Below, one piece after another: positions 1 through 7,028 of a stretch of DNA of 17,019 nucleotides. A program made the position numbers and the translations under genes. This DNA comes from Aquamicrobium sp. (lineage in GTDB: Bacteria > Pseudomonadota > Alphaproteobacteria > Rhizobiales > Rhizobiaceae). Numbering within the stretch: position 1 is the first letter of the stretch; the number at the start of each line of letters is the position of its first letter. The notes beneath the pieces were generated by a model. The model was given only the letters and a program-made list of their open reading frames with translations, made no database searches and had not been told where the DNA came from. The stretch spans positions 1-17,019 of the forward strand of contig JACZJD010000256.1 in assembly GCA_014860725.1 (NCBI GenBank), in the 5' to 3' direction.

Positions 1-211
1 CGCCGAGGCCGCTGACGATGACCGCGACCGCCAGCGCCACCGCGATGCAGGCGCCGACTGCCACGCCGACAACGGCCCTGAGGAATTGCCGCTGCGCGCT
101 GACGAGCCGCGCCGCCCGCGGAATCGGGACCGCGGAGGGCAGCATGTCCAGTGACGCAATGTCGCTGCGGCGAAAGCGAATTTTCTCGTGGGGAGGAATC
201 TCGCTATGCAC
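1..211 (-). CDS. N-terminal part of a single-pass membrane-anchored protein (runs off the window)
   Basis: An open frame on the minus strand runs from a GTG at 211 to the window edge, giving 70 residues. The first part is polar and charged (HEKIRFRRSDIASLD at about residues 8-22). It is followed by a basic stretch and one clear membrane segment at about residues 45-67, so the protein is probably held in the inner membrane with the bulk outside the window. GTG 211 is chosen because the residues after it read as coding sequence. An internal ATG at 145 is the alternative, and neither has a good ribosome binding site. The next in-frame stop upstream is near 259. It is divergent from bcp. In rhizobia I recall a large AsmA-like DUF3971 protein in this position with a similar charged start, but this is recollection and the domain itself is not in view. 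Confidence 0.5.
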   Translation of the reverse strand, partial: MHSEIPPHEKIRFRRSDIASLDMLPSAVPIPRAARLVSAQRQFLRAVVGVAVGACIAVALAVAVIVSGLG

Positions 212-302
212 GCCGGGCGGGCCTGTTCCTGTCTGCGAACGAATCTGGCAAAGACACTATAGCGCCGCACGGCAATGGCGACACCACAAAGGAGGCCACG
301 GC

Positions 303-773
303 ATGCAACCCATCAAACCCGGCGACAAGGCACCCGATTTCGAGCTTCCAGGCAGTGGCGGAACCTCGATCTCGTTATCAGCACATAGGGGCAGGATTGT
401 GGTGCTGTTCTTCTACCCGAAGGACGACACCAGCGGGTGCACGGCCGAAGCCATCAACTTCAGCGGCCTGAAGCCGCAATTCGACGCGCTCGGCGCGGTG
501 GTGATCGGCATGTCGCCCGACAGCGTCAAGAGCCACGACAGGTTCCGCCTCAAGCACGACCTGACCGTGGACCTCGCCTCCGACGAGGAGAAGAAGATCC
601 TGCAGGCCTACGGCGTGTGGGTCGAGAAGAGCATGTACGGCCGCAAATATATGGGCGTCGAGCGCACCACGGTCCTGATCGACCGCGACGGCAAGGTCGC
701 GCGGGTCTGGAACAAGGTGAAGGTCCCCGGCCACGCGACGGAAGTGCTCGAGGCGGCCAAGGCGCTGGGCTGA
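303..773 (+). CDS. bcp: Peroxiredoxin, Bcp/PrxQ type
   Basis: This 156-residue thioredoxin-fold peroxidase reduces hydrogen peroxide and organic hydroperoxides in the cytoplasm. The family signature is plain: GDKAPDFELP at residues 7-16, then FFYPKDDTSGCT with the peroxidatic cysteine C46. The length matches E. coli Bcp. The usual resolving cysteine five residues later (C51 by this count) is Ile, and C46 is the only cysteine in the protein. The enzyme should therefore work as a 1-Cys peroxiredoxin that needs an external thiol for recycling. The start at 303 is set by an AGGAGG ribosome binding site at 290-295. A longer open frame upstream is not credible because it lacks family similarity and crosses the divergent gene. 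The 91 bases between the divergent starts must hold both promoters, but I cannot place clean -35/-10 boxes. Confidence 0.93.
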   Translation: MQPIKPGDKAPDFELPGSGGTSISLSAHRGRIVVLFFYPKDDTSGCTAEAINFSGLKPQFDALGAVVIGMSPDSVKSHDRFRLKHDLTVDLASDEEKKILQAYGVWVEKSMYGRKYMGVERTTVLIDRDGKVARVWNKVKVPGHATEVLEAAKALG

Positions 774-849
774 GCCGGAGCCGCAGAGGAACCAAAGCGC
801 AGCCGGGACGTTACTCCGGCATCGAAACGCTCAATCGACGGAGGGCAGC

Positions 850-927
850 GTGTTGCGCGGACTTCTTCTCTGGCTTATCGGCATCCCGATCCCGATCATC
901 ATCCTGCTGTGGCTGTTCTTCTTCTGA
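850..927 (+). CDS. Small hydrophobic membrane peptide (25 residues)
   Basis: A GTG at 850 opens a 25-codon frame ending at TGA 925-927. A GGAGGG ribosome binding site at 840-845 lies at the right distance, and TTG 853 is an equally possible start. The product starts MLRGLLLWLIGIPIPI and continues almost entirely with Ile, Leu, Trp and Phe, forming one membrane segment with a Pro-Ile-Pro kink in the middle and no charged residue after Arg3. It is followed by a strong terminator at 987-1019. I recall near-identical short hypothetical proteins in rhizobial genomes, but cannot check this here. The function is unknown. Small single-span proteins of this kind often bind and tune a larger membrane protein, but nothing here names a partner. 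The spacing from bcp is 76 bases, so co-transcription with bcp is possible. Confidence 0.72.
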   Translation: MLRGLLLWLIGIPIPIIILLWLFFF

Positions 928-986
928 TCGGCCCGGCGCCGGCGCGGGAAGATTTCCACAGCTCCTGACGTTACCTTGTAATTCGT

Positions 987-1019
987 CGCACCCCGGCCCC
1001 GTCCGGGGTGCGGGCTTTT
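987..1019 (+). terminator. Rho-independent terminator after the small membrane peptide gene
   Basis: A perfect 10-bp stem (987-996 with 1003-1012, CGCACCCCGG/CCGGGGTGCG) encloses a 6-base loop and is followed by GGC and TTTT at 1016-1019. It ends the bcp/small peptide transcription unit before the M23 peptidase gene. Confidence 0.82.
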
Positions 1020-1096
1020 GCGGCCCCTCTCGCGAACCTGCAAAGCTTTGTTAACCCTAACATTGTGTAATCGCAGCCGATCTTCCTTACGGTCGG

Positions 1097-2365
1097 TTGG
1101 GTGTATCCGTGTCGGGAAACAGGCAGGCTTCGGTATTCGGCAGGCGCAGGGAGCCGCATACCCTCATCATCGCCAGGGGCGACGAGATCCGGCATTTCAC
1201 GGTCAGGCCGTGGCTTGCGGCCCTCGTCGGCTCGGTGTTGGCGGCGCTCGCCATCTCCTACCTCCTCGCCACCTCCTATCTCGTGCTGCGCGACGACCTT
1301 CTCGGCGCGACCGTCGCGCGGCAGGCGCGCATGCAGCAGGCCTATGAGGACCGCATCTCCGCCCTGCGCGCACAGGTCGACCGCATCACCAGCCGCCAGC
1401 TCCTCGACCAGCAGATCGTCGAGAGCAAGGTGACGGAGCTTCTGGAGCGCCAGACCCAGCTCACCCAGCGCCACGGCCGCATCGGCCCGATCCTCGACCG
1501 GATGACGGGAAGCGGCGACGCCACGCCCCTGCCCGCCTCGGGCGCCGCACCCGTGCCCGAGGCGAGGCCCGAGCTGCGCGCCTTCCTCGCCGAGCCGGCC
1601 AGGGGCGCTGCGACGGCCGCGTTCTGGCCGTTCCGGCAGTCCGACGCCGGCGAGGAAACCGCCGCCGACCGCGCCGACAGGATGTTCGTCGCCATCAACC
1701 AGTCGCTGCGCGCCATCGAGGAAGAGCAGATCGAGGGCCTCGACACGCTGGCCGAGAACGCCTTCCAAACCGCCGACACCATCGCCGAGGCCCTTACCGC
1801 AGCCGGCCTCGAGGTCGCACTCGACGACGGGGGCGACGCCGTCGGCGGCCCGCTGCTTCCGGTGGAGGCCGGCCGGGTCTTCGAGGCGCGCGTGCGCGAG
1901 CTGGACGACGCGCTCGCCAAGCTGGAGACGGTCAAGGCCGCCGCGCGCGCCATGCCCATCCACAACCCCGCGCCCGGACAGGCGGTGTCGAGCAGCTTCG
2001 GCGTCCGCCGCGACCCGATCCTGCGCACCCCGGCCATGCATGCCGGCATCGACTTCCGCGCCACCCCCGGCACCGCGATCCGCGCCGCGGGCGCCGGCAC
2101 CGTGGTCAAGGCCGGCTGGAACGGCGGCTACGGCCGCATGGTCGAGATCGACCACGGCAACGGCCTTTCCACGCGCTACGCCCACATGAGCAGGATACGC
2201 GTCAGGCAGGGCGACAGGATCGACACCGGCGACGTCGTCGGCGAGGTCGGCTCCAGCGGCCGCTCGACCGGCCCCCACCTCCACTACGAGGTGCGCCGCA
2301 ACGGCAACGCCGTCGACCCGCTGCGCTTCCTCAAGGCCGGCAGGAAGATCGCCGGCCTGCTCTAG
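1097..2365 (+). CDS. Membrane-anchored M23 (LytM) peptidoglycan endopeptidase with N-terminal DUF5930-like region
   Basis: This is a 422-residue cell-wall peptidase. A short cytoplasmic start containing HTLIIARGDEIRHFTVRPW (residues 21-39) leads into a membrane segment at about 39-63. A charged coiled coil follows at about 75-135, then a low-complexity linker, and the LytM domain fills about residues 285-410. All zinc and catalytic positions are present: H315 and D319 in HAGID, and H394 and H396 in HLHYE. An active periplasmic endopeptidase cutting peptide cross-links is therefore expected, unlike EnvC/NlpD-type activators, which lack these residues. The architecture resembles RgsM, which supports polar growth in Sinorhizobium, but I do not assign that name. 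The start is uncertain: TTG 1097 or GTG 1109, both without a clear ribosome binding site. It converges with the epimerase gene, with only 9 bases between stops. Confidence 0.9.
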   Translation: MGVSVSGNRQASVFGRRREPHTLIIARGDEIRHFTVRPWLAALVGSVLAALAISYLLATSYLVLRDDLLGATVARQARMQQAYEDRISALRAQVDRITSRQLLDQQIVESKVTELLERQTQLTQRHGRIGPILDRMTGSGDATPLPASGAAPVPEARPELRAFLAEPARGAATAAFWPFRQSDAGEETAADRADRMFVAINQSLRAIEEEQIEGLDTLAENAFQTADTIAEALTAAGLEVALDDGGDAVGGPLLPVEAGRVFEARVRELDDALAKLETVKAAARAMPIHNPAPGQAVSSSFGVRRDPILRTPAMHAGIDFRATPGTAIRAAGAGTVVKAGWNGGYGRMVEIDHGNGLSTRYAHMSRIRVRQGDRIDTGDVVGEVGSSGRSTGPHLHYEVRRNGNAVDPLRFLKAGRKIAGLL

Positions 2366-2374
2366 GGTCGGCCC

Positions 2375-3430
2375 TCACAGGTCGCCCGGCAGCCGGAACC
2401 GGAACTCGCTCGCCTGCCGGTATTCCTCCCCCGGACGCAGGATCGCCTGCGGGAAATAGGGCCGGTTCGGCGAATCCGGCCACACCTGCGGCTCGAGGCA
2501 GAACCCTGCCGACGCGCGGTAGACGATGCCGTCGAGCCCAGGCACGGTGCGGTCGGGAAAGTGGCCGGAAAAGAACTGCAGGCCGGGCTCGGTCGTCCAC
2601 ACCTCCATCTCGATGCCGGACATCTCGCCCTGCGCCCAGGCCGCCTGCCGGAGCGGCCCGCGCGCCGCCGCGAGGCAGAAATTGTGGTCGTAGCGCACCG
2701 CCTCGCCCGCTTTCCCGAGGCGGATCGGCCGCGCCAGCTCGAAGTCGAAATCCGTTCCCTCCACCGGCAGCACCGCGCCGGTCGGCACCAGCGCGCCGTC
2801 GACCGGCAGATAGGCGGAAGCCGCGATCGACAGCCGGTGGCCGAAGATGTCGCCCCGCCCGCCGTCGTCGAGGTTGAAGCAGGAATGATGGGCGAGGTTG
2901 CACAGCGTCGGCCGGTCGCACGTCGCCGCAAGCTCGACGGCGAGGATGCCCGGCGGCCGCAGGCGGTAGGTGCAGGAGATGTCGAGCGTGCCGGGAAAGC
3001 CCATCGCCCCGTGGGGATCGCGGATCGCGAGCGTGACGAAATCCTTGCCGCGCGCGACCGGCCGCCAGACGCGGCGGAAAAGTCCGTCCGCACCGCCATG
3101 GAGCGTGTTGCCGTCGTCGTTGGCGTCGGTCAGGTAGCGCTCGCCGTCGAGCACGAAGGCCGCACGGCCGATGCGGTTGGCGCAGCGCCCGACGATGGCG
3201 CCGAAATAGGGCGAATGGTCGAGATAGTCTTCGAGCCGCTCGAAGCCGAGCACCAGCGGCGCGGCGTGGCCCTCGATGCGCAAATCCTGCACCACCGCGC
3301 CGAAGGTGAGGATGCGGGCCGAAAGCCCGCCTCCCGAGATCGTCAATGCATGGACGGGCTCGCCCTCCGGCATGGTGCCGAAAGGCGTACCATCATGAGG
3401 TTCAGAGGCCGAGGCCGCCGATGCAGACAT
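2375..3430 (-). CDS. galM: Aldose 1-epimerase (mutarotase)
   Basis: This 351-residue cytoplasmic enzyme interconverts alpha and beta anomers of glucose, galactose and similar sugars. The GalM fold is recognisable throughout. FGTMPEGEPVHALTISGGG (residues 17-35) is the family opening. GRCANRI at 81-87 and NTLHGG with H111 contribute to the active site. NLAHHSCFNL carries the catalytic acid H182, and GFCLEPQ near the end carries the catalytic base E313. Length is normal. The ATG at 3430 is taken because the family start requires the FGT segment and the next ATG (3373) falls after it. This places the first 29 bases inside the 3' end of gabD in another frame, so the two are probably translated from one message. 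Substrate preference cannot be told from the sequence. Confidence 0.9.
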   Translation of the reverse strand: MSASAASASEPHDGTPFGTMPEGEPVHALTISGGGLSARILTFGAVVQDLRIEGHAAPLVLGFERLEDYLDHSPYFGAIVGRCANRIGRAAFVLDGERYLTDANDDGNTLHGGADGLFRRVWRPVARGKDFVTLAIRDPHGAMGFPGTLDISCTYRLRPPGILAVELAATCDRPTLCNLAHHSCFNLDDGGRGDIFGHRLSIAASAYLPVDGALVPTGAVLPVEGTDFDFELARPIRLGKAGEAVRYDHNFCLAAARGPLRQAAWAQGEMSGIEMEVWTTEPGLQFFSGHFPDRTVPGLDGIVYRASAGFCLEPQVWPDSPNRPYFPQAILRPGEEYRQASEFRFRLPGDL

Positions 3431-4859
3431 ATTTGGTGTCGAGATAGTCCTCGATCCCCTGATGCCCGCCCTCGCGGCCGAGACCCGATTCCTTGACGCC
3501 GCCGAACGGCGCCTCCGGCGTGGTGATCAGGCCCTCGTTGACGCCGACCATGCCGTATTTCAGCCCTTCCATGACGCGGAAGGCGCGGCCGAGATCGCCG
3601 GTGTAGAAGTAGCAGGCGAGGCCGTATTCGGTGTCGTTGGCGAGCGCCACGGCCTCTTCCTCGGTCTCGAACTTGAACACCGGGGCCACCGGGCCGAAGA
3701 TCTCCTCCTTCATGAAGCGCATTTCGGGCGTCGCGCCGGCGATGACCGTCGGCTGGAAGAACGAGCCGCCGAGCTCGTGGCGCTTGCCGCCGGCCACCAC
3801 CTTGCCGCCCTTGTCCGCGGCGTCGGCGATCAGCTCCTCGACCTTCTCCACCGCGTTCTCGTCGATCAACGGTCCCTGCTGCACGCCTTCCTCGAGGCCG
3901 GGGCCGACCTTGAGCTTGTTCGAGGCGGCCGCCAGCTTCTCCACGAAGGCGTCGTAGACGCCGGCCTGCACGAAGAAGCGGTTGGTGCACACGCAGGTCT
4001 GGCCGGAGTTGCGGTACTTGGCGACGACGGCGCCCTCGACCGCACGGTCGATGTCGGCGTCGTCGAACACGAGGAACGGCGCGTTGCCGCCGAGTTCCAT
4101 CGACACCTTCTTCACCGTCGAGGCGGACTTCTCGATCAGGATCTCGCCGACCTCGGTCGAGCCGGTGAAGGTGATCTTCTTGACGATGGGGTTGGTGCAC
4201 AGCTCGTCGCCGATCTCGCCGGCCGAGCCGGTCACGACGTTGACGACGCCCTTCGGGATGCCGACCTCCTCGGCGAGCGCGCCCCAGGCGAGGCCCGAAT
4301 AGGGCGTCTGCGAGGCCGGCTTGACGACGGCGGTGCAGCCGGCGGCGATGGCCGGGCCGATCTTGCGCGCCAGCATCGAGGACGGGAAGTTCCACGGCGT
4401 GATCGCCGCGATGACGCCGACCGGCTCCTTGGTCACGAGGATGCGCCGGTCCGCCCACGGGCTCGGCACCACGTCGCCGTAGGTGCGGCGCGCCTCCTCG
4501 GCGAACCACAGCACATAGGCCGCCGAAGCGCCGACCTCGCCCCTGGCTTCCGTCAGCGACTTGCCCTGCTCCATCGTCAGTAGCTCGGCCAGCGCGTCCT
4601 GATTGTCCATGATGGCGTCGTGCAGCTTGCGCAGCAGCTTCGAGCGGTCGAGCGCCGAGGTCTTGCGGAACGTTTTGAACGCGCGCTCGGCGGCCTCGAT
4701 CGCCCGGCGGGTCTCGGCCTTGCCGGCCTTCGGCACGGTGCCGATCTTGAGGCCGGTGGCCGGGTTGATGACGTCGATGGTCGCGCCCGAATCGGCCTGG
4801 ACCCACTCGCCGTCGATGAGGTTTGCCTGACGCAGGAAATGACTCGTCTTCTGCAACAT
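3402..4859 (-). CDS. gabD: Succinate-semialdehyde dehydrogenase (NAD(P)+)
   Basis: This 485-residue aldehyde dehydrogenase oxidises succinate semialdehyde to succinate, the last step of the GABA shunt. The sequence follows E. coli GabD closely: TPWNFP with N157, the cofactor motif FTGSTEVG at 231-238, the general base E255 in MELGGNAP, and the nucleophile C289 in GQTCVCTNR. The second cysteine C291 beside it is also present in the family, where the human enzyme uses such a pair as a redox switch. C-terminal EEIFGPV and PFGGVKESG(L/I)GREGG motifs are present. ATG 4857-4859 follows a purine-rich GGGAGAGAGAAGAAAG stretch. It lies 81 bases downstream of the AEC transporter and overlaps galM by 29 bases. 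No GABA aminotransferase gene is nearby, so the source of its substrate is outside this window. Confidence 0.93.
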   Translation of the reverse strand: MLQKTSHFLRQANLIDGEWVQADSGATIDVINPATGLKIGTVPKAGKAETRRAIEAAERAFKTFRKTSALDRSKLLRKLHDAIMDNQDALAELLTMEQGKSLTEARGEVGASAAYVLWFAEEARRTYGDVVPSPWADRRILVTKEPVGVIAAITPWNFPSSMLARKIGPAIAAGCTAVVKPASQTPYSGLAWGALAEEVGIPKGVVNVVTGSAGEIGDELCTNPIVKKITFTGSTEVGEILIEKSASTVKKVSMELGGNAPFLVFDDADIDRAVEGAVVAKYRNSGQTCVCTNRFFVQAGVYDAFVEKLAAASNKLKVGPGLEEGVQQGPLIDENAVEKVEELIADAADKGGKVVAGGKRHELGGSFFQPTVIAGATPEMRFMKEEIFGPVAPVFKFETEEEAVALANDTEYGLACYFYTGDLGRAFRVMEGLKYGMVGVNEGLITTPEAPFGGVKESGLGREGGHQGIEDYLDTKYVCIGGLGL

Positions 4860-4940
4860 CTTTCTTCTCTCTCCCGAGGCGTCGGCCCCGATCCTGTTTC
4901 CACCTACACAATGGGGCGCAATCGCCCCGATGCCAAGCCG

Positions 4941-5891
4941 TCAGCCGAAAACTCGTTGGGCCACGGCCAGCCAAAAACCTGTCGTCAGCACCGCAAAAGC
5001 GGTCGAAATCGTGGTCGTGTTCGACGCCAGAACCTGCCCCGAACCGAAGCGCATCGCAATCAGATACGGGTTGACGCCGGTCGGCATCGCCGCCGCCACG
5101 ACCATGACCTGGGCGACGAGCGGCGGCAGGCCGGCAAGGTACGACGCGGCGAGGACCAGCGCCGGCAGCAGCACCAGCTTCATCGCCGAAAGCGCCAGCG
5201 CCGGCTTCACATTGCCCGAGATGCCGAACTTGCGCAGGCCGAGCCCCATCGAGAACAGCGCCACGGTGCCGGCTATCCCCGCGAAGGAATCGATGAAGCG
5301 CGCGCCGAGCGACGGCATCGGCAGTTCCGCGACCCGCCACAGCACGCCGGCCAGGATGCCGACGACGAGCGGATTGGAGAAAAGGTTCGCGGCGAAGTCG
5401 CGCACGACCTTGCCGGGCGCGCTGGCCTCGCCCTGCCGCCGCCGCACCCATTCGAACAGGACGACGGAGGTCGCCATCATCACCGGCAGGTGGACGGCGA
5501 GCAGGAGCGACAGGATCTCGACCCCCGGCCGGCCGAAGACGCTCTGCACGAAGGGCAGCCCGAGCAGCAGAAGGTTGGAGAAGGACGCGGCGATGCCGGC
5601 CACCACGCCCGCCGCCATCTCCCGCCCGAAGACGCGGGTGATCGTCACATGCGCGCACAGCCACACCGCCGGGATCGCCGAGAAATAGGCGAGCCACAGG
5701 GCCCAGGGCGCCGTGCCTTCGAGGTCGATGCCGATCATGGTGCGGAACAGGAGCGCCGGCAGCGCGACGACGATGGCGAAGTCGGCGAGCGCGTCGCCGA
5801 CCTGCGGGCGCAGCAGCCCCGCCCAGCCGACCGCATATCCCAGCCCGACCAGTCCGAACACGAATGCTATGGTTTCGAGCATCGGCGACAT
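4941..5891 (-). CDS. AEC (auxin efflux carrier) family transporter
   Basis: This is a 316-residue integral membrane protein with about ten hydrophobic segments arranged as two halves around a hydrophilic loop near the middle (VRRRQGEASAPGKVVRD). The opening MLETIAFVFGLVGLGYAVGWAGLL and later ASFSNLLLLGLPFVQSVFG, NPLVVGILAGVLWR and AAAMPTGVNPYLIAMRFG are typical of the bacterial AEC/MdcF-like family, which moves small organic acids or related solutes across the inner membrane. The usual length is 310-320 residues, so ATG 5891 (or ATG 5882, 313 residues) is taken rather than the longer frame from 5978. It is transcribed ahead of gabD on the same strand with an 81-base gap, and may belong to the same unit. 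The substrate is unknown. A dicarboxylate link through gabD is only a guess. Confidence 0.87.
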   Translation of the reverse strand: MSPMLETIAFVFGLVGLGYAVGWAGLLRPQVGDALADFAIVVALPALLFRTMIGIDLEGTAPWALWLAYFSAIPAVWLCAHVTITRVFGREMAAGVVAGIAASFSNLLLLGLPFVQSVFGRPGVEILSLLLAVHLPVMMATSVVLFEWVRRRQGEASAPGKVVRDFAANLFSNPLVVGILAGVLWRVAELPMPSLGARFIDSFAGIAGTVALFSMGLGLRKFGISGNVKPALALSAMKLVLLPALVLAASYLAGLPPLVAQVMVVAAAMPTGVNPYLIAMRFGSGQVLASNTTTISTAFAVLTTGFWLAVAQRVFG

Positions 5892-5979
5892 GCGGCATGG
5901 CGGTATCCCAACCCTGCCGCTGCGGCAAGGCGGTGCGCCGCGCAAAATGCGGCTCTTGCCTTTCAAGCCCCGATCCATT

Positions 5980-6004
5980 CCCTATATGCATCACGTATAG
6001 GGGG
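5980..6004 (+). promoter_or_regulatory. Possible hairpin covering the ribosome binding site of the phosphatase-like gene
   Basis: CCCTATA (5980-5986) and TATAGGG (5996-6002) form a 7-bp inverted repeat with a 9-base loop. The right arm overlaps the AGGGGG ribosome binding site at 5999-6004, four bases before ATG 6009. In RNA this could hide the binding site; in DNA it could be an operator. Either reading is inference. Confidence 0.3.
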
Positions 6005-6008
6005 TCTG

Positions 6009-6569
6009 ATGCTTCGTTTCCTCGCCGTTCTCGCCGCCCTTCTCCTCCTCGCCGTCCCGCAGGCCAGCGCCACAGAGGCGGGATGGGCGCTGCTGCGCGA
6101 GGGCGGGCAGGTGGTGCTGCTGGTCCACGCCAACGCGCCCGGCACCGGCGATCCCGCGAATTTCGACCTCGAGAACTGCCGCACGCAGCGCAATCTCTCG
6201 GAGCGCGGCCGCCAGCAGGCGCGGCGGATCGGCGCACTGTTCGCCGCCCGCGCCGAGCCGGTGGAGAAGGTCTATTCCAGCCGCTACTGCCGCGCGCTGG
6301 ACACGGCGCGGCTGGCCTTCGGCGACCGGCTGGTCGAGCCGCTCGACGCGCTCGATTCGATCGCGCGCAACGCGGACGGCGCCGACGCGGCCAGCGAGGC
6401 GGTCGTCGCGCTGGTGCGCGACTACACCGATTCCGGCAATCTCGTCCTCGTCACCCACCCCGAGAACGTCGAGGCGCTGACCGGCGTCAGGGCGCGCGAG
6501 GGCGAGGCCGTGATCGTCGCGCCGCACGACAACGGGCTTGCCATGATCGGCCGCATCGTCTTCAACTGA
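6009..6569 (+). CDS. Secreted histidine-phosphatase-superfamily protein with altered RHG motif
   Basis: This 186-residue protein has a clear signal peptide (residues 1-21, cleavage after ASA), so it is probably periplasmic. The rest follows a short secreted branch of the histidine phosphatase (phosphoglycerate mutase-like) superfamily: APGTGDPANFDLENCRTQRN at 43-62, LSERGRQQARRIG, YSSRYCRALDTA at 89-100, and LVTHPENVEALTG with the second catalytic histidine H150. The nucleophile motif, normally R-H-G/A, reads V39-H40-A41. The phosphate-binding arginine is thus Val (codon GTC) while the histidine remains. Activity may be weak, altered or absent. ATG 6009 has an AGGGGG binding site at 5999-6004. 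It is divergent from the AEC transporter and ends in its own terminator. Physiological substrate unknown. Confidence 0.85.
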   Translation: MLRFLAVLAALLLLAVPQASATEAGWALLREGGQVVLLVHANAPGTGDPANFDLENCRTQRNLSERGRQQARRIGALFAARAEPVEKVYSSRYCRALDTARLAFGDRLVEPLDALDSIARNADGADAASEAVVALVRDYTDSGNLVLVTHPENVEALTGVRAREGEAVIVAPHDNGLAMIGRIVFN

Positions 6570-6580
6570 GGCACACGACA

Positions 6581-6609
6581 GGCCCGGCCTTTTTGGCCGC
6601 GGCCCTTTT
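6581..6609 (+). terminator. Rho-independent terminator after the phosphatase-like gene
   Basis: GGCCCGGCC (6581-6589) pairs with GGCCG-c-GGCC (6595-6604) as a 9-bp stem with one bulged C around a TTTTT loop, followed by CTTTT at 6605-6609. It separates this gene from the acpXL operon. Confidence 0.7.
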
Positions 6610-6677
6610 CCTGTCGGCAAAAACGGACTAGACAGCCGCCTTGGCCGAAAGGCGCCCCGACTATTGAGGGAATCACA

Positions 6678-6962
6678 GTGACATCGACATTCGACAAGGT
6701 CGCCGACATCATCGCCGAGACCAGCGAGATCGACCGCGACACGATCACGCCGAAGAGCCACACCATCGACGATCTGGGCATCGACAGCCTCGACTTCCTC
6801 GACATCGTGTTCGCGATCGACAAGGAATTCGGCATCAAGGTGCCGCTCGAGAAGTGGACGCAGGAGGTCAACGACGGCAAGGTCTCCGCCGAGGAATACT
6901 TCGTCATGGAGAACCTGTGCGCCAAGATCGACGCGCTCGTGGCGACGAAGAACGCCGTCTGA
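6678..6962 (+). CDS. acpXL: Acyl carrier protein for very-long-chain lipid A acyl groups
   Basis: This 94-residue acidic carrier protein holds the growing 27-hydroxyoctacosanoic-type chain through a 4'-phosphopantetheine arm on S37 in [16 protein letters not shown]. The sequence, from [20 protein letters not shown] through [21 protein letters not shown] to [10 protein letters not shown], matches rhizobial AcpXL rather than the housekeeping AcpP, which is shorter (about 78 residues) and lacks the extended C-terminal helix. The start is GTG at 6678, with GAGGG at 6666-6670 as binding site. It is the first gene of a five-gene cluster that ends with lpxXL, which confirms the assignment. A promoter should lie in 6610-6665, but I cannot point to convincing boxes. 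The cluster normally continues with fabZXL, which is absent here. Confidence 0.95.
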   Translation: MTSTFDKVADIIAETSEIDRDTITPKSHTIDDLGIDSLDFLDIVFAIDKEFGIKVPLEKWTQEVNDGKVSAEEYFVMENLCAKIDALVATKNAV

Positions 6963-7028
6963 CCTGCCCCCCGCGGACGAAAGCCGCCAGACGAGGGCTG
7001 CCAGTAAGGGCCGCCGCATGAGGGTTGC

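Noticed and set aside
256..261. ACTATA as a -10 box for bcp
   Set aside because: No acceptable -35 box lies 16-18 bases upstream.
18..302. Upstream extension of the bcp frame to an ATG at 18
   Set aside because: The added 95 residues are low complexity, resemble no peroxiredoxin, lie across the divergent minus-strand gene, and the AGGAGG at 290-295 fits ATG 303.
1051..1071. TTAACC-type half site upstream of the M23 gene that resembles part of a CtrA box
   Set aside because: The second TTAA half at the required spacing is missing (ATTG instead), so a CtrA site is not supported.
4913..4928. GGGGCG-CAAT-CGCCCC palindrome between the AEC gene and gabD
   Set aside because: Six base pairs without a following T run; too weak to call a terminator or operator.
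5892..5978. N-terminal extension of the AEC transporter to ATG 5978
   Set aside because: The extra residues are basic and Cys/Pro-rich, the family starts directly with its first membrane segment, and the region must hold the promoter of the divergent gene.
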